Shown in pieces: positions 1 to 15,000 of a stretch of 64,000 nt of DNA (within the stretch, counting starts at the first letter, position 1; every line of letters starts with the position of its first letter). Origin of the DNA: Strigamia acuminata (Eukaryota; Arthropoda; Chilopoda; Geophilomorpha; Linotaeniidae); the NCBI GenBank assembly GCA_949358305.1, contig OX442320.1:5410259-5474258 (forward strand). Reading direction: 5' to 3'. The notes below the pieces were generated by a model. The model worked only from the letters and a program-made list of their open reading frames with translations. It was not told where the DNA came from and did not search any database. The position numbers and the translations under genes are program-made.

Positions 1-3000
1 GGCTCCTCACTCCCCAACCTCCCGTCGATCGGACTAATCCTACACTCCGAGTAATTGAATCCCTTCTCCCACAGCTCCTGCGCCAAATGCACGCCCGCGC
101 GCCGCAGTCCCGTCGGCGCCAGCTTCCCTTGCCACACGTACATCTCCGCGCCGAAGTCGAACACGAGCACCTTCGTCGACTCCAGGATCTCCACCTTGGG
201 CAGCGTTCCCCAGCAGGCGGCGTGCGGCACGAGCCGGTCCTCCTCCACCTCGAACGCCATGTTGGTGTCGATGATGGCGGCCTCGTAGAGTTCGTCCTCC
301 TTCGGGTTTTCGGCGTCGCCGATGCGCGAGGAGTCGCCGCCGAGGATCTCGAGGCAGCGCTTTTCGTCCGAGGAGCCGGCGTGCTTTTCTTCGTCGATCG
401 TGACGATTTGGGCGTTGCATTTGAGGCCGAGGTCGCGTTTGGTTTGGATGATGTTGAGCACGTCGGCGCCTTTCGATTTTTCGATCACGTTGGAGAATTT
501 GCCGATCCAGTTGAAGACTTCGCGGGGGGTTATGAGGATGTAGTTGTCGCCGCGGTTCATGCTTGTGATGCACGGTTTCACCAGCCGGGTTTGCACGTGT
601 CTGCGACCTGCGAGACAAGTTTGCGATTAAAAAGTTGTACACCAAATTGTAGAAAATGGGTTTTTTTAAGCAGAAAATGGCTTTTTTAAGAAGAAAATGG
701 CTTTTTTAGGCAGAACAATGGTAATTTTATGTACTAAACTGTTGAAAATAGTCATTTTAGGCAGAAAAATGGTCATTTTATGCAGGAAAATGGTCATTTT
801 AGGCAGAAATTCACCATTTTTAGCAGTTAAATGACCAGTTTAGGTACTAAACTGTTGAAAATGGTCATTTTAGGCAGAAAATTACCATTTTTAGCAGTTA
901 AATGACCAGTTTACGTACTAAACTGTGAAAATGGTCATTTTAGGCAGAAAATCATTTTTAGCAGTTAAATGACCAGTTTAGATACTAAACTGTGAAAATG
1001 GCCATTTTAGGCAGGAAAATGGTCATTTTAGGCAGGAAAATGGTCATTTTAGGCAGGAAAATGGTCATTTTAGGCAGGAAAATGGTCATTTTAGGCAGGA
1101 AAATGGTCATTTTAGGCAGGAAAATGGTCATTTTAGGCAGGAAAATGGTCATTTTAGGCAGAAAAATGGTCATTTTAGGCAGAAAAATGGTCATTTTAGG
1201 CAGAAATCACCATTTTTAGCAATTAAATGACCAGTTTAGGCACTAAACTTTAAAAAATAGACATTTTATGTAGAAAATGGACATTTTATGCTGTAAAATG
1301 AGCAAATTTATGCAATAGCACCGACTTTGTCCACAAAAATGGTCATTTTAGGCAGAAAAATAGTCATTTTAGGCAGGAAAATGGTTATTTAAGGCAGAAA
1401 AATGGTCATTTTAGGCAGAAAAATAGTTATTTTAGGCAGAAAAATGGTCATCTTAGGCAGAAAATCACCATTTTTAGCAGTTAAATGACCAGTTTAGGCA
1501 CTAAACTTCAGAAAATAGACATATTATGTAGAAAATAGACATTATGTAGAAAATGGACATTTTATGCTGTAAAATGAGCAAATTTATGCAATAGCACCGA
1601 CTTTATCCACAAAAAATCACTTTTTTATGCGAAGGAAAAACAAGCAAAAAGCATTTCTTCGCATAAAATATCCAATCTGAAAGACGAGTACAATCCAAGC
1701 ATTCCATCCCAACTGTCTAACCTTTAATCTGCACCAACATGAGATCCTTGAACGGCAAAAGCGGCCCACTGACATTCGAGGCGCCTTTCCGCAAAGAAAT
1801 GGCCGTGAAATCCTCCTTGCTCGCCAAACCCGCCAACGCCGACACGGCCAAACTCGTATTCTGAGCAACTTACAAACAAAAAACAACAAAAATTAGAAAC
1901 ACAAATCCACTCAACACAAACAATTCCCACAAAATACTTTGTTCTGTCTTGACCCTCTTGAACTCCTTCTCCGCCACACCGCTCTTAATTTCCACGTACT
2001 CGTTCTGGATGTCCGTCCGCGACGCCAACGCTTTCACCGGGTTCCGCGACGACGCCGCGGTCCTGCGTTGCCTCACAACGTCGCGACGCTGCACCAACCT
2101 AATAAAAATCCCCCAAAAAATCATTACATCACATCAAACCGTAAATAAAGCCTCAAATTGACGCCGGGTTCATTTAGAAACCTGCAGTCAGGTGCCACCA
2201 ACTCCAGCGCGCTCTAGCGAGGTAGTTACGAACTATTTAGATCAAAATGGCGCGTCAAAACAGTTTGCGGCGAGGGGTTAGCCAATGCTGGAAATCTCGT
2301 ACAGGCAAAGATTTTGGATTTCAAAATCCTTGAAATCTCATGAAATCCTGGAAATCCTGGAAATCTTTGAAATTTCATGAAATCCTGGAAATTATTGAAA
2401 TTTCATGAAATCCTGGAAATCTTTGAAATTTCATGAAATCCTGGAAATTATTGAAATTTCATGAAATCCTGGAAATCTTTGAAATTTCATGAAATCCTGG
2501 AAATCTTTGAAATTTCATGAAATCCTGGAAATCTTTGAAATTTTATGAAATTCTGGAAATCTTTGAAATTTTATGAAATCCTGGAAATCTTATAAATTTT
2601 CTTGCAAATTGTTTTGAGAAACCCTTGTGAAATCCTGAGAAATCCTTGTGAAATCCTGAGAAATCCTTGTGAAATCCTGAAATCCTTAGCAAATCCCTGA
2701 AATCTTCGAAATCTTTCAAATCTCGTGAAATCCTGGAAATCTTGGAAATCCTGAAAATCTTAAATTGTTTTGCAATTTGGTGTAAATTCTAGCAAATCTC
2801 GCTGGAAATCTCGCACAGGCAAAGATTTTGGATTTCAAAATCCTTGAAATCTCATGAAATCTTCAAGGATTTCAAAATCTCGTACGCGATTTTTGCGATT
2901 GGCTACCCCCTCGGTTTGCGGCAAGTACTTTTCCCTTATAAAAACCCGCGTTATGCCTATAAGTATAGTGGAAAACGTATAACGTAAACGTATGTCGAAG

Positions 3001-6000
3001 AGCACCGCGCGTTAATTTGAAGCCTTCGCGGCAAATTGATTGAAATTACATTTGATGCGATGCAGACATGACTTGTTGAAAGCCGTCTTCGCTGACCTCG
3101 ACCTTTTCTTGTCGTTTATCACAGCTGATTGAGTCGAAGAAGGCGTGGAAGGATTCGTCGTCGGCTTTGGGCACGGCGACGCGACTCGAAGGCACTTTGT
3201 CATTGTTTTCACTGGTATTTTGGAGCAGGTTGCAGGCGGGCACGGAGGCGCTGCGCTGCACGGGACTAGAAGTGTTGGGTTTTTCGCTCTGTTGTTGGTG
3301 GAAGACTTTGAAGTCGGTGGTTTCGCTCTTGAAGATCTTGGCTTTGGGGACGCATCGCACGCGGTCGGTGGACGGAATTTCGAGCTCGGAGCAGCCCATG
3401 CGGCCGGCCACGGTGAATTGGGCGCTGTCTTTTTCCTCAACGCGTTGTTTCCAGCCTTCTTGCGCGATTTCGAGCTTGGAGATGCGGTCGACGATGGAGG
3501 AAGGACGGTGCTCGCGATCGCGTCTCTTTTGATGGAGGAAAAGATAAATTAATGTTTTTGTTAAAATCGTTGCGGATGTTGGTGATTTTTGCAAAAATGT
3601 GCAATTATTAGCCGTTATTTTGCATTTGTTTTCAATTTTCAGCAATATTTCGCATTTATTTTCAGTTTTCAGCAATATTTTGCAATTATCAGCCATTTTT
3701 GGCATTATTCTTGCAATTAATAGCCATTTTTAGCATTATTTTTGAAATTATCATCCATTTTTGGCATTATTCTTGCAATTATAAGCCATTTTTGGCATTT
3801 TTCTTGCAATTATAAGCCATTTTTAGATTATTTTTGCAAATAGTAGCCATTTTTAGCGTTATTTTTGAAATTATCAGCCACTGTTGGCATTATTCTTGCA
3901 ATTATAAGCCATTTTTAGCATTATTTTTGCAATTATTAGCCATTTTTAGCGTTATTTTTGCAATTATCAGCCATTTTTGGCATTTTTCTTGCAATTATAA
4001 GCCATTTTTAGTATTATTTTTGCAATCACTAGCCATTTTTAGCATTATTTTTGCAATTTTATCTATTCTAAGCCTTATTTTTGCAATTTTATCTACTCTA
4101 AGCATTATTTTTGCAATTATCAGCCATTTTTAGCATTATTTTTGCAATTATCAGCCATTTTTAGCATTATTTTTGCAATTTTCAGCCATTATTTTGCAAT
4201 TTCTGACAAATTTTAGCTACTAATTTGCATTTTTAGGCAAACTTAGCCTGCAATTTGCACTTTTAGCCAAATTTATCCATTAATTTGAAATTCTAAGCAA
4301 TCATTTTCACACAAAAATCATCAACCAATTTGTAACAACCACTCCAACCATCCACCCACTCCAACTCACACTTTCCCGAATCTCCATCAAACTCTTGGTG
4401 TGCTTCTTCTCCCCATTCTCCACCTCAATCCTCTCCTTCCAATCCTCCTCCCCGCTCTTCCTCAACGCCGCCAACCGATCCGCAATCGACACCTTGCTCT
4501 CCCCGCCCGAATCGTCCTCAACTCGGTCCAGCTCCAGCTTCGTGATCGGCTCCGTCGCGCTGCGTTGGTGGTGCAAACTTCTCTGCTGCGTGGGCTCCGT
4601 CAATGAATCCAGCTCGCACATGCTCCGCCTACGACCGAGAAAAGCAAACTTTAGCCAGGTGTTGCCAAGGCCGACGATTCAGCGCTTTTTCTGCACTTTT
4701 TTCCCCAAACATTCTCGCCAAACTTACGTCAAGACGTCGGAATGTGTGTGGTGTTGTTAAAGGAAGCGGAAAAGAGTGCGTGGGGGGTCAGGGAGGTCGG
4801 GAGGCGAGCGAGTGAGTCAGGATTGCAAGTGGGTCAGGAATAAAATCGTGAAATGGATTCAAGCGGGGAGGTTTTGCAAGGGCAAAGTTTGCTGATAAGG
4901 AGATTGGGTTTGGAGTTTTGTTGCGCGGGATTTGTTTGGTTCTCCCTGGCGAATGGATCGGTCCGTGAGGAAAAAAGGTTTTCAGGTTGGTGATGCAAGA
5001 ATAAGGAAATGTGGTGTGTCACGTGGTGTGTAAATAAGGTCGGAGGTTTTTTTTTATTTTATTTTATTTTTTTTTTATTTTGGATTTGAATTTTTTTTTT
5101 TTTTTTTTTTTTTGGGGGGGGGGGGGGCATTTTTGAAATTTTTGTGTTTTTGTTTGTTTTGTTTTGTTTTTATGGTTTTATTTTGTATTAAGGATTTTTT
5201 TTTGGGGGGGGGGGAGGGGGGTTGTTTTGTTTGGATATGTTTTGCAGATTTGGTTTTGCAGGTTTTATTTTTATTTTTATTTTTATTTTATTTTTTTTAT
5301 AAGTTTGGTTTTGTTAGTTTGGTTTGTTTTAGAAAGAAATTGAGGATTTTTTAAATGATGTTGCAAGAAAAGGGCTTTTTTATAAAAAAAAAATTATTTT
5401 GCAATTATTTGAATTTGCAGTCTTTAAAATTAATTTGGAAGTATTTTTAGTTTTAAATAATTTTTTATTTGCAATTTTTAGCTATTTTTTTTGCAAATAT
5501 TTGCTTTGTTTTAAATTTTAGCATTCACTAATTGCTAAATTTTGTAGATACATTGTCGTTTTAGCAATTATTTTCAACTTTTAGCAGTTATTTTCAACTT
5601 TTAGCAGTTATTTTCAACTTTTAGCAGTTATTTTCAACGTTTAGCAATTATTTTCAACTTTTAACATTTATTTTCAATTATTTTCAATTTTTAGCAATTA
5701 TTTTCAATTTTTAATAAATTTTTGCTATTTTTAGCAACTATTAGGCAAATATTTACAATTTTTAGTATCTTTAGGCAAATATTTAAATTTATTTTTAGAA
5801 ATTTCAGCAGTTGTATACAAAGTTTAGTAATTATTTGCTACTTTTAGCAATTATTTGCTATTTTTAGCAATAGTTTGCTTATATTTAGCAAATATTTGCT
5901 ATTTTTAGCAATTTGCTATTTTTAGCAATTTGCTATTTTTAGCAATTTGCTATTTTTAGCAATTTGCTATTTTTAGCAATTTGCTATTTTTAGCAATTTG

Positions 6001-9000
6001 CTATTTTTAGCAATTTGCTATTTTTAGCAATTTGCTATTTTTAGCAGCTATTTACAACTTTTAAAATTATTTGGCAAATATATAAATATTTTGTACCAAT
6101 TTCACCAACTGTTTGCAAAGTTTAGCACTTATTTATCAAATGTTAGCATATATTTATCAAATGTCAGCGTACATTTTAGCAAATATTTCTAACTATTCCA
6201 TCATCCACATATCATTAAACAAACAAATAAATAAATAAATAAATAAATAAATAAATTCCTACCCTTTACAAACACTTCACAAAAACCCGCAACGCCTCTT
6301 ATTTCCACCCTACCTTTCATCCTTCTTCCGCAGAGCCGCATTCCTCCTCCGATTAACAGCCTCGTTCTTAATAATCCGCCTCCCATACCCGGGTCCCGAC
6401 GAATCCTCATCATTACTCGACGAATACAAAATAGTCGCGCGCTGAACCCTCACCGGTGCGTGAACCTTCGGCGGCGAATGCGCCACCATCTCCTCCCCAC
6501 CAACCTCATTCCTCTCCACAACCTCAACATCAATTTCTAAAAAAAAACAAAACAAAAATTAATAAACAAATTAATCAATTAAAATTTTTCAAATCTCGCA
6601 CTTTTCTCGCCGTCGTTCGCAACGTTCTCCATCTCCGCCCACGTGATCGGCTGCGTGCGGAACCTCGGATTCGTCCTGCGCAAACTGCGCACCTCGAGCG
6701 GCGTGTTCTTCTTGTTCAGCGCCGAAAACTTCTCCTCGATGACCTTCTGGTCGAACAGTTTGACGCGTTCCGCCAACGACATCTTGCACGGATCCTCCTC
6801 CGAGTCCGACGACGACGACTTGCTGCGTTTGTCGCCGTCTTGGAAGTCGTTGATTTCGTTGAGGGTGACGGGCTGCGTGCGCGAGCGCTGCAGAGCGTGT
6901 CCGAAAGCGGGGGAAGAAGGCGCGTCGTCGTCGGTGTTGGCGTGGGGGTCGGCGGGGAAGAAGAATTTCGTGCGTAGATCGGGTGTTGGTTCGGGCTGAG
7001 GCGTGTTTTCTTTGTCGCTGAAGCCGTTGAGGCGAGACATGAAGGTTTGCTTGAGTTTTTCGACGTTTGTGACGCTGAAAGAATGGAAATTGAGGTTGAT
7101 TAGTTGGAATTGTTGATAGTTGAGGGGATGAGGTGTGGCAGAGAAGGAAAGGAGGTTTGTTTTTGTTTTTTTTTTATTTATAGTGTTTTTTTTTTGTAGA
7201 TTTATGTAAATTTTTGACATTCGCGGCAAAAAATTTGCATATTTTTGCATTTGGATTTTTTTGATATTGGGAATTTTCGAAGGCGATTTTTGCAATTATT
7301 TTGGAATTATTAATTATTTTGCAATAATTGGTGCAATGATTTTGCAATTATTTTGGAATTATTAATTATTTTGCAATAATTGGTGCAATGATTAATTATT
7401 TTGCAATAATTGGTGCAATGATTTTGCAATTATTTTGCAGTAATTTTGCAATTATTTTGCAGTAATTTTGCAATTATTTCGCAGTAATTTTTTAACTATT
7501 TTGCAGTAATTTTGCGATTATTTTGCATTTTATTGCATTTATTTGCCATTTTTCGGATAATTTCTGCAATTTTTTTGCATTTATTTGGCATTTCTGCACA
7601 TTTTTCGGACAATTTCTGCAATTTTTTTGCATTTATTTGGCATTTTTGCACTTTTTCGGACAATTTCTGCAATTTTTTTGCAATTATTTTCATATTTGTT
7701 TAAAAGTTTTGCACATCTTTGCAATTTTTCACAATTTCTGCACATTTTCTCTCAAATTTTGCACATTTTCTCTCAAAATTTGCACATTTTCTCTCAAAAT
7801 TTGCACATTTTCTCTCAAAATTTGCACATTTTCTCTCAAAATTTGCACATTTTCTCTCAAAATTTGCACATTTTCGCTCAATTTCTGCAATTATTTGCAC
7901 TTTTATTGCAACGAATTACCAATTTTCACTCAAATTAATTGTACAAATTGGAAGTATACTTTTTCGACTCGACGACCTCCTCCATTGTAATGGGCTGCGT
8001 GTGAAAGCGTGGCGAACTCCTGCGATTACTCCTCACGATGGAAAACTGCTCCAGCCGGGACGAAATCTGACTCTCGGTCACAACAACAACTTCCCCCGCC
8101 GCTCCTCTCGGAGTTGACTGCCCAGACTTCTTAATAACATCGTCCGCCAATCGCGTTTCCATCTGAAGAATCCTATCGGCCACCGACATCCTCCGCTCCC
8201 CATTCATCGCCGGCTCCTCCACCAACTCCACCGGCCCCGACGGCTTGCGCGTTTCCTCTTGCGGCGTCCTGGCCTTTATTATACCTGAAATAAACAGTAA
8301 CAAACATAAAATTAAGAAAAAACATAAAATTTCATCAAAAATTAGTGTAAAACAACCATTTTTATTTAAAAAATTAAGAAAAAGGCCGAAATTTTACTTA
8401 AAAATTGAGAAAAAGGCTGAAATTTCACTTAAAAATTAAGAAAAAGGCCGAAATTTCACTTTAAAATCAAGAAAAACCCAAAATTTTATCAAAAAATTGA
8501 GAAAAAGGCCGAAATTCACTTAAAAATTAAGAAAAACCCAAAATTTTATCAAAAAATTAAGAAAAACCCAAAATTTTATCAAAAAATTAAGAAAAACCCA
8601 AAATTTTATCAAAAAATTAAGAAAAACCCAAAATTTTATCAAAGAATTTAGAAAAAACCCAAAATTTCACTTTAAAATTAAGAAAAACCCAAAATTTTAT
8701 CAAAAAATTGAGAAAAAGGCCGAAATTTCACTTAAAAATGAAGATAAACGCTTTTTTTTTACCCAAAAAAATAAAGAAAAACGTATAATTTCATCAAAAA
8801 ATTGTTAAAATCCCAAAATTTCATCAAAAAGTTGCGAAAAACCAAAAAATTTCATCAAAAAATTGCGAAAAACCAAACAATTTCACCAAAAAATCGTCAA
8901 AAACCACAAAATTTCACCAAAAAATCGTTAAAAACCCAAAAAATCCCACCAAAAAACCCCAAAACCCCCCAAAAAAACTTTCAAATTACTCTGAAACTCC

Positions 9001-12000
9001 GTGAACGGCGTCGCCAACGGATGCACATCCTTCGTCCTCTTCTTCAAAATCGACGGCAAAAGCGTCACCTCCCTCTCCCCCTCCTCCCTCCCCTCCTCGT
9101 CCCCCCTCCTAACCATCGACGACCTCCTCAAAACACCCCCAACCTCCTCCTCCTCCTTCTTCTTCAAAATCGACGTCACCACCTCCTCAACCCTCTCCTG
9201 CCTCTTCAAAATCCCCCTCACCCCCTCACTACCACTCTCCCCCTCCTCATCCGTCCGCCCCCCCTTCAAAATCCCCCGCACCCAATCCCCCTCCTCCGCC
9301 GAACTCCGCTTCTTCAAGATCGGCCGAACCTCCCCGCCCTCCACCGAGCTCCTCCGCTTCAAAATCCCCGGGTGAACGTGAACCTCCTCGGCCGGCCGAG
9401 CCTTCAAAATCCCCGCCGAGGCCGCCGACCTTCCCCCGTCTCCCCCGTCCGCCGAGTCCGATCTTTTCCGCAAAATCCCCGTCAATTCCTCGGAACTTCT
9501 CTTCAACGGTTTCCGCTCTTCCTCGCCGTCCATCGCGGGGGTCATGTAAGCCTCGTCGTCGTCCGACTCGCAATTGGCCTCGCTTTCGACTTGGCACGCG
9601 TCGCTCTCGATTCTAATTCGAGAAACGCGTTGCTGGGCCGGCTGATGATTCGCGGGGGTCGACGGCGGCTTGGCAGCGACGCTTGCGTTCGTGGGGACCT
9701 CGGAGTCCGAGGTGGAGACGAGGTCCGAGTTGAGGGCGGCGGCGGTGAGGGTGTCCATTTCGTCGGCGGTGCGCTGCACGAGTTGGGTGAGTTCGTGGAC
9801 CCGCGAGAGGGGGTCGGGAGTGTTTGTGGTTTCGGTCACGTGGAAGCGGACGGTGAAGGAGTTTGGGGGCGATGGGGGGGTGGTTGGAGGGGGTTCCGGG
9901 TCCCTGAAGCGGCTGTGGCGGAGAACTTCGGGGATTTCCGGTCGTTTGAGCGGGGTTTGTCGTTGTTGTTTTCGTTTCGGGTCTGAATCGAGGTCCGGGA
10001 AGCGGAAAGTCGAACCTTCGCTCAAGGTTTCGGGTGGGCACTCGAATTTTTTGGCCGGGCGCCATGGTGAGTCGTCTGCAAAGAATAAAAATAAATTGGA
10101 ATAAAATGGCGTTAAATTTCATGGAATTTGGAGGTTTTTTGGAGTTTTGGGGCGTTTTGTAGAGTTTTTCTTGGAGATTTTAAGGTTTTTGGGGTTTTTT
10201 TAAAAGGTTTTTGAACGTTTTAAAGGATTTTGAACCTTTTAAAGGATTTTTTTTAGTTTTTAAAGGTTATTTGAAGGTTTTTGGAGGTTTTTAAAGGTTT
10301 TTTTGAAGGTTTTTAAAGGTTTTTTGAAGGTTTTTGGAGGTTTTTAAAGGTTTTTTGAAGGTTTTTTGAGGTTTTTAAAGGTTTTTGGAGGTTTTTAAAG
10401 GTTTTTAGACGTTTTAAAGGATTTTTTTGGACGTTTTAAAGGATTTTTTGAAGTTTTTAAAGGTTTTCTGAAGGTTTTTAAAGGTTTTCTGAAGGTTTTT
10501 AAAGGTTTTTGGACGTTTTTAAAAGGTTTTTGGAGTTTTTAAAGGTTTTCTGAAGGTTTTTAAAGGGTTTTGGACGTTTTAAAGGGTTTTTTGGAGTATT
10601 TAAAGGGTTTTTGGAGTATTTAAAGAGTTTTTTTGGTTTTTAAAGGGTATTTTTGAGTTTTAAAGGTTTTGTGGAGATTTATAAAGGATTTTTAAAGGAT
10701 TTTTGAGGTTTTTGAAAGTTTTTTGGAGGTTTTTGAGGGTTATTTGGAGTTTTGGGGGGGCAAATTCACTTGGGTTGTGTTGGTTTCGGGTAAATAAGTT
10801 GTTGAAGGTGTGTCGGCGTTGGAGGACGGGGCTGAGGTAGACGCGGTCGGTGAGGATTGGGAAGGAGAAGAGTTCGCGGGTGGTGGTTGGGTTCCAGTAG
10901 TAGGAGGAGATGGAGCCGAAGGAGACCATTTCGGGTCTGCGGCGGAGAATGAAGTTGGTGTTGTTGGCGGTTAGGAGCGAGTTGGCTTCCTCCTCCGAAT
11001 CGCTCATGTCGGTGGCGTTGTGTCAAGGGCTTTCGCTTCTTCACATAACTCAACTCGACTTGTGCGCTCGGCTGCGTTTTGCAGGTTTAGCGTTCTACAC
11101 ATGGGCGGTGGTGCGGGGGATTTAAATTGGGCGAGTTGCATGTCATCAAACTGAATTTTTAACAGAAAAATTAAGTTTTTATTCGCGTAATTTAATTAAT
11201 TGCGGAGAAAATTCAATTTGTTTCTGGGAAAAATTCAATTTTTTGAGGCTAAAACTGTACAAATCAATTTTGTATGTCTAAAAAGTGTAAAAATCAACTT
11301 TTTTTTTTTAGCTGTAAAAAGTGTAAAAACAATTTTTTTTGCTGTAAAAATTTAAAAAGTAATTTTTCTAGCTGTAAAAGGTGTGAGAAAAATTTTTTTA
11401 GCTTTAAAAAGTGTAAAAACAATCTTTTTAGCTGTAAAAAGTGTAAAAACAATTTTTTTTCTGTAAAAATTTGAAAAGTAATTTTTCTAACTGTAAAAGG
11501 TGTGAGAAAAATTTTTTTAGCTTTAAAAAGTGTAAAAACAATCTTTTTAGCTGTAAAAAGTGTAAAAACAATTTTTTTAGGTGTAAAAATTTGAAAAGTA
11601 ATTTTTCTAGCTGTAAAAGGTGTGAGAAAAATTTTTTTAGTTGTAAAAAGTGTAAACACAATCTTTTTAGCTGTTAAAAATGTAAAAACAACTTTTTTTA
11701 GCTGTATATAATGTGTAAAAACATATTTTTAAGCTGTAAAAACTGTTAAAACATTTTTTTAGCTGTATATATTGTGTAAAAACATATTTTCAAGCTGTAA
11801 AAACTGTAAAAACATATTTTTTAGCTGTACAAACTGTAAAATAAAATTTTTTTAGCTGTAAAAACAACAAAAATAAATTTTGTTAGTTGTAAAAATGAAT
11901 TGTTTACATGTAAAACCAATTTCTACTGACGTAACAAACAAATTTTAACTCGTAAAAAAAATATTTTCCACCTAAAAAACATTTTCCACTTTTTAAGCAC

Positions 12001-15000
12001 ACAAAAACAATTTCCCACACATCAAAAACCAAACATTTACACCTAAAAATCAAACATTTCAATCCCCAAACCGAATTCCTATTGACACTTAAACCCCACA
12101 AGGTCGCACCCGCAAAACTAATCAATTAATGTCAATAAAAATCCAGTTCACAACAAATTATTCCAGAAAAAGAAACGTGAAGCGTTTGCTCCGGTTTTGT
12201 TCCACCAAATTTGGGTCAACACACCCTTTTTAAAGGGTTCACGCTTCAAATAACCGTTTATTCATGTTTTTTTTCCTTTTCTTTTCTCTCTCCATTCATT
12301 TCACACACAATTAACCGCACAACAAACCCAAAAAACATCCCAAATTACTTGTCAAACTCGTTGTTTGCGGCGCATCAACCAGAGAACGATTCAAATTCGA
12401 TTTACGCTTGAAACTCTTGTCTTTCAACCTCCGCGGCGACTCCAAATTATCCGCACAATCCGAACTCGACGTCTATAAAACATAACAAAAATAAAATAAA
12501 AATAAAACAAAACATTTTAACCAACTAAAACTCAACCTGGCAAGACATTTTCCCGTTAACTTCCGGCGTGGAAGACGATCCATTGAAACTGCGACGATTA
12601 AACGAACCGCGCTGAAAACCCTCGTCCGAATTCCTCGATCTGAGGCTCCCGACGCGCACAAACTCGTGACCCCCGCCGTTTTCCTGCACGGAAGCCCCGA
12701 CAGCCATCGCACGTAACCTAAAAAAATATTAATTCGATTAAAAATCGATTTTTTTTCAATTTCTTCGATTTTTTTCGGACCTCGATGCGCGATTACTTCG
12801 CACCATGGCGGTCGATTCCGGCGTCCCGCCTGGATCCGGGATCTGGTTTTTATTCTGGATTCTGCCGTCGGATTTCTGGTGTTTCCTGTATCGGTTCGAC
12901 AGTCTCGCGTAACTCGGTTCCTCGCCGACGGACGTGAGATCTTCGCTCGAAGACCAGTCGACGTATTTCGACGCCAATTGGCGCCGCCTTTCCTCCTTGT
13001 ATTTCGCCATTCGTTCGGCTTTTTGGCAATCTCCGCCACCAGAGGGCCGAATTTTGTCCGATTCATCACTTGGCAGGACCTTGGAACTAAAAAAAAAAAT
13101 TTAGAAATTTAAAAAAAAAAATTAATATTAAAAAAAAAAAAAAAAAAAAATGGCGTCTAAAAACAGACCTGGAGTCTTGTTTACCGGTGCAGGATTGCGT
13201 CGTGCCCACTGGAAACGAAATAAAATGTAAATATTTGGGAAGTAGTTTGTATTTTGTTTGTTATTTTGTGTTTTACCTGTTTTGCAGACGTAAATGACAC
13301 CGTTAATTAATGTTTTGAGGAACCAGGCACCGGCTAGGAACGAAAGTACAACACTGGTATCCATTTTGAGTTGAAACAACTCGAGTCAAAGCCACCACGC
13401 AAGTGTGTTATATTTGTCCGTAGCCAAGTGCCAAAAGGGCCAAGAATCTTTTGCCAAATGCTCTTTTCTAATTTGGAGTCGGAAAATAACATTCAGCCAA
13501 GGACTTTATGTGTTGTTCCTCTTGTCGAGGGGAATCGAGTCAAGGATTAAAGTGAGTTTGTACAAGTGTCAAATACGTACACAAAATCGATTCTAATGTG
13601 ATGAAACGTAGTGAAAAAGTGTAGAAAACGGTTTTACATGTCTGGAAACGTCTTTAAAATGTTTACAAACGTCTGAAAACTACTTAGAATGTTTACAAAC
13701 GTCTGAAAACGATTTAAAACGTGTTAAAACGTCTGAAAACAATTTAAAACGTTCTGAAAACGATTTAAAACGATTTAAAATGTTCTGAAAACGCTTTAAA
13801 ACGTGTTAAAACGTTCTGAAAACGATTTAAAACGTGTTAAAACGTCTGAAAACTACTTGGAATGTGTTCAAACGTTCTGAAAACGATTTAAAACGTCTGA
13901 AAACGATTTAAAACGTGTTAAAACGTTCTGAAAATGATTTAAAACGTGTTAAAACGTTCTGAAAACGATTTAAAACGTGTTAAAACGTCTGAAAACTACT
14001 TAGAATGTGTTAAAACGTTCTGAAAACGATTTAAAACGTCTGAAAACTATTTAAGACGTGTCAAAAGACGACTGATAATGTCTTAAATTGTCTAAAAAAA
14101 GACTGATAACGTCTTAGATTATCTCAAAACATCTTTAAATGAGTCAGAAGAACTTGAAAACATCTTTAAATGAGTCAGAAGAGCTTGAAAACATCTTAAA
14201 ACGTCTTGTAATTACCTGAAAACGACTTAAAACGACATGAGTACGTCTTAAAACATCTTGAAAAAGTCTTTAAAAGTCTTTAAAACGTTTTAAAACGTCT
14301 GAAAACGATTTAAAACGACTGAAAACGTCATAAAACATATTAAACACGTTTGAAAATATCTCAAAACATCTAGAAAACGTCTCAAAACATCTAGAAAACG
14401 TCTCAAAATATCTAGAAAACGTCTCAAAACATCTAGAAAACGTCTGGAAAACGTATAAAATGTCTCAAAACATGTTGAAAACGTCTTATAATGACTGCAA
14501 TCGTCTTAAAACATTTTAGAACGTCTTGAAAACGTGTTATAACGGCTGAAAACGTGTGAGAACGCGTTTTAAACGTCTTAAAACAACTAGAAACGACTTA
14601 TAACATCTTTAAATCGTTTTAGAACGTGTAAAAACGTCTAAAACGTGTAAACACGTCTTGAAAACGTCCACGTCGTGGATACGCTTTTATCTTTTAAATA
14701 ATATTTCTTACTCGCTTTCTCTCCTCCAATGCCGACTTTAAAATGTTTTCCTACTGGAGACAAATCTTTCCCTTGCTGAACTTTTTTCCGCACTAAATTT
14801 AGAAAGAAAAAAAATTGTTATTATTTTTAACACTTTTCTGTTTTTTTTTTCTTTTTTCTTTTAAAAAAATAGAAATAAAAATAAAAAATACATCTTGAAC
14901 TCGTTTCCACTCACGAAACGATCAGTTTCACCTTGAAATTAATTTTATTTCGTCTAATATCAGTAAAAATCTTACCTCCGAACACCTGGTAAGGTGGTTG

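Noticed and set aside
985-1219. Opposed repetitive ORFs of about 70 codons
   Set aside because: Translations of a 21-bp minisatellite on both strands; intronic.
720-1600. Tandem arrays as a CRISPR locus
   Set aside because: Repeats are contiguous without unique spacers, lie in introns, and the genome is eukaryotic.
4395-4760. 121-codon plus-strand ORF opposite supervillin exon 4628-4370
   Set aside because: The antisense frame carries the classical supervillin motif with matching splice phases; the plus frame is its shadow.
8802-9986. 394-codon plus-strand ORF opposite supervillin exon 10075-8990
   Set aside because: Shadow frame, partly repeat. The minus strand has acceptor, donor and phase agreement with the supervillin chain.
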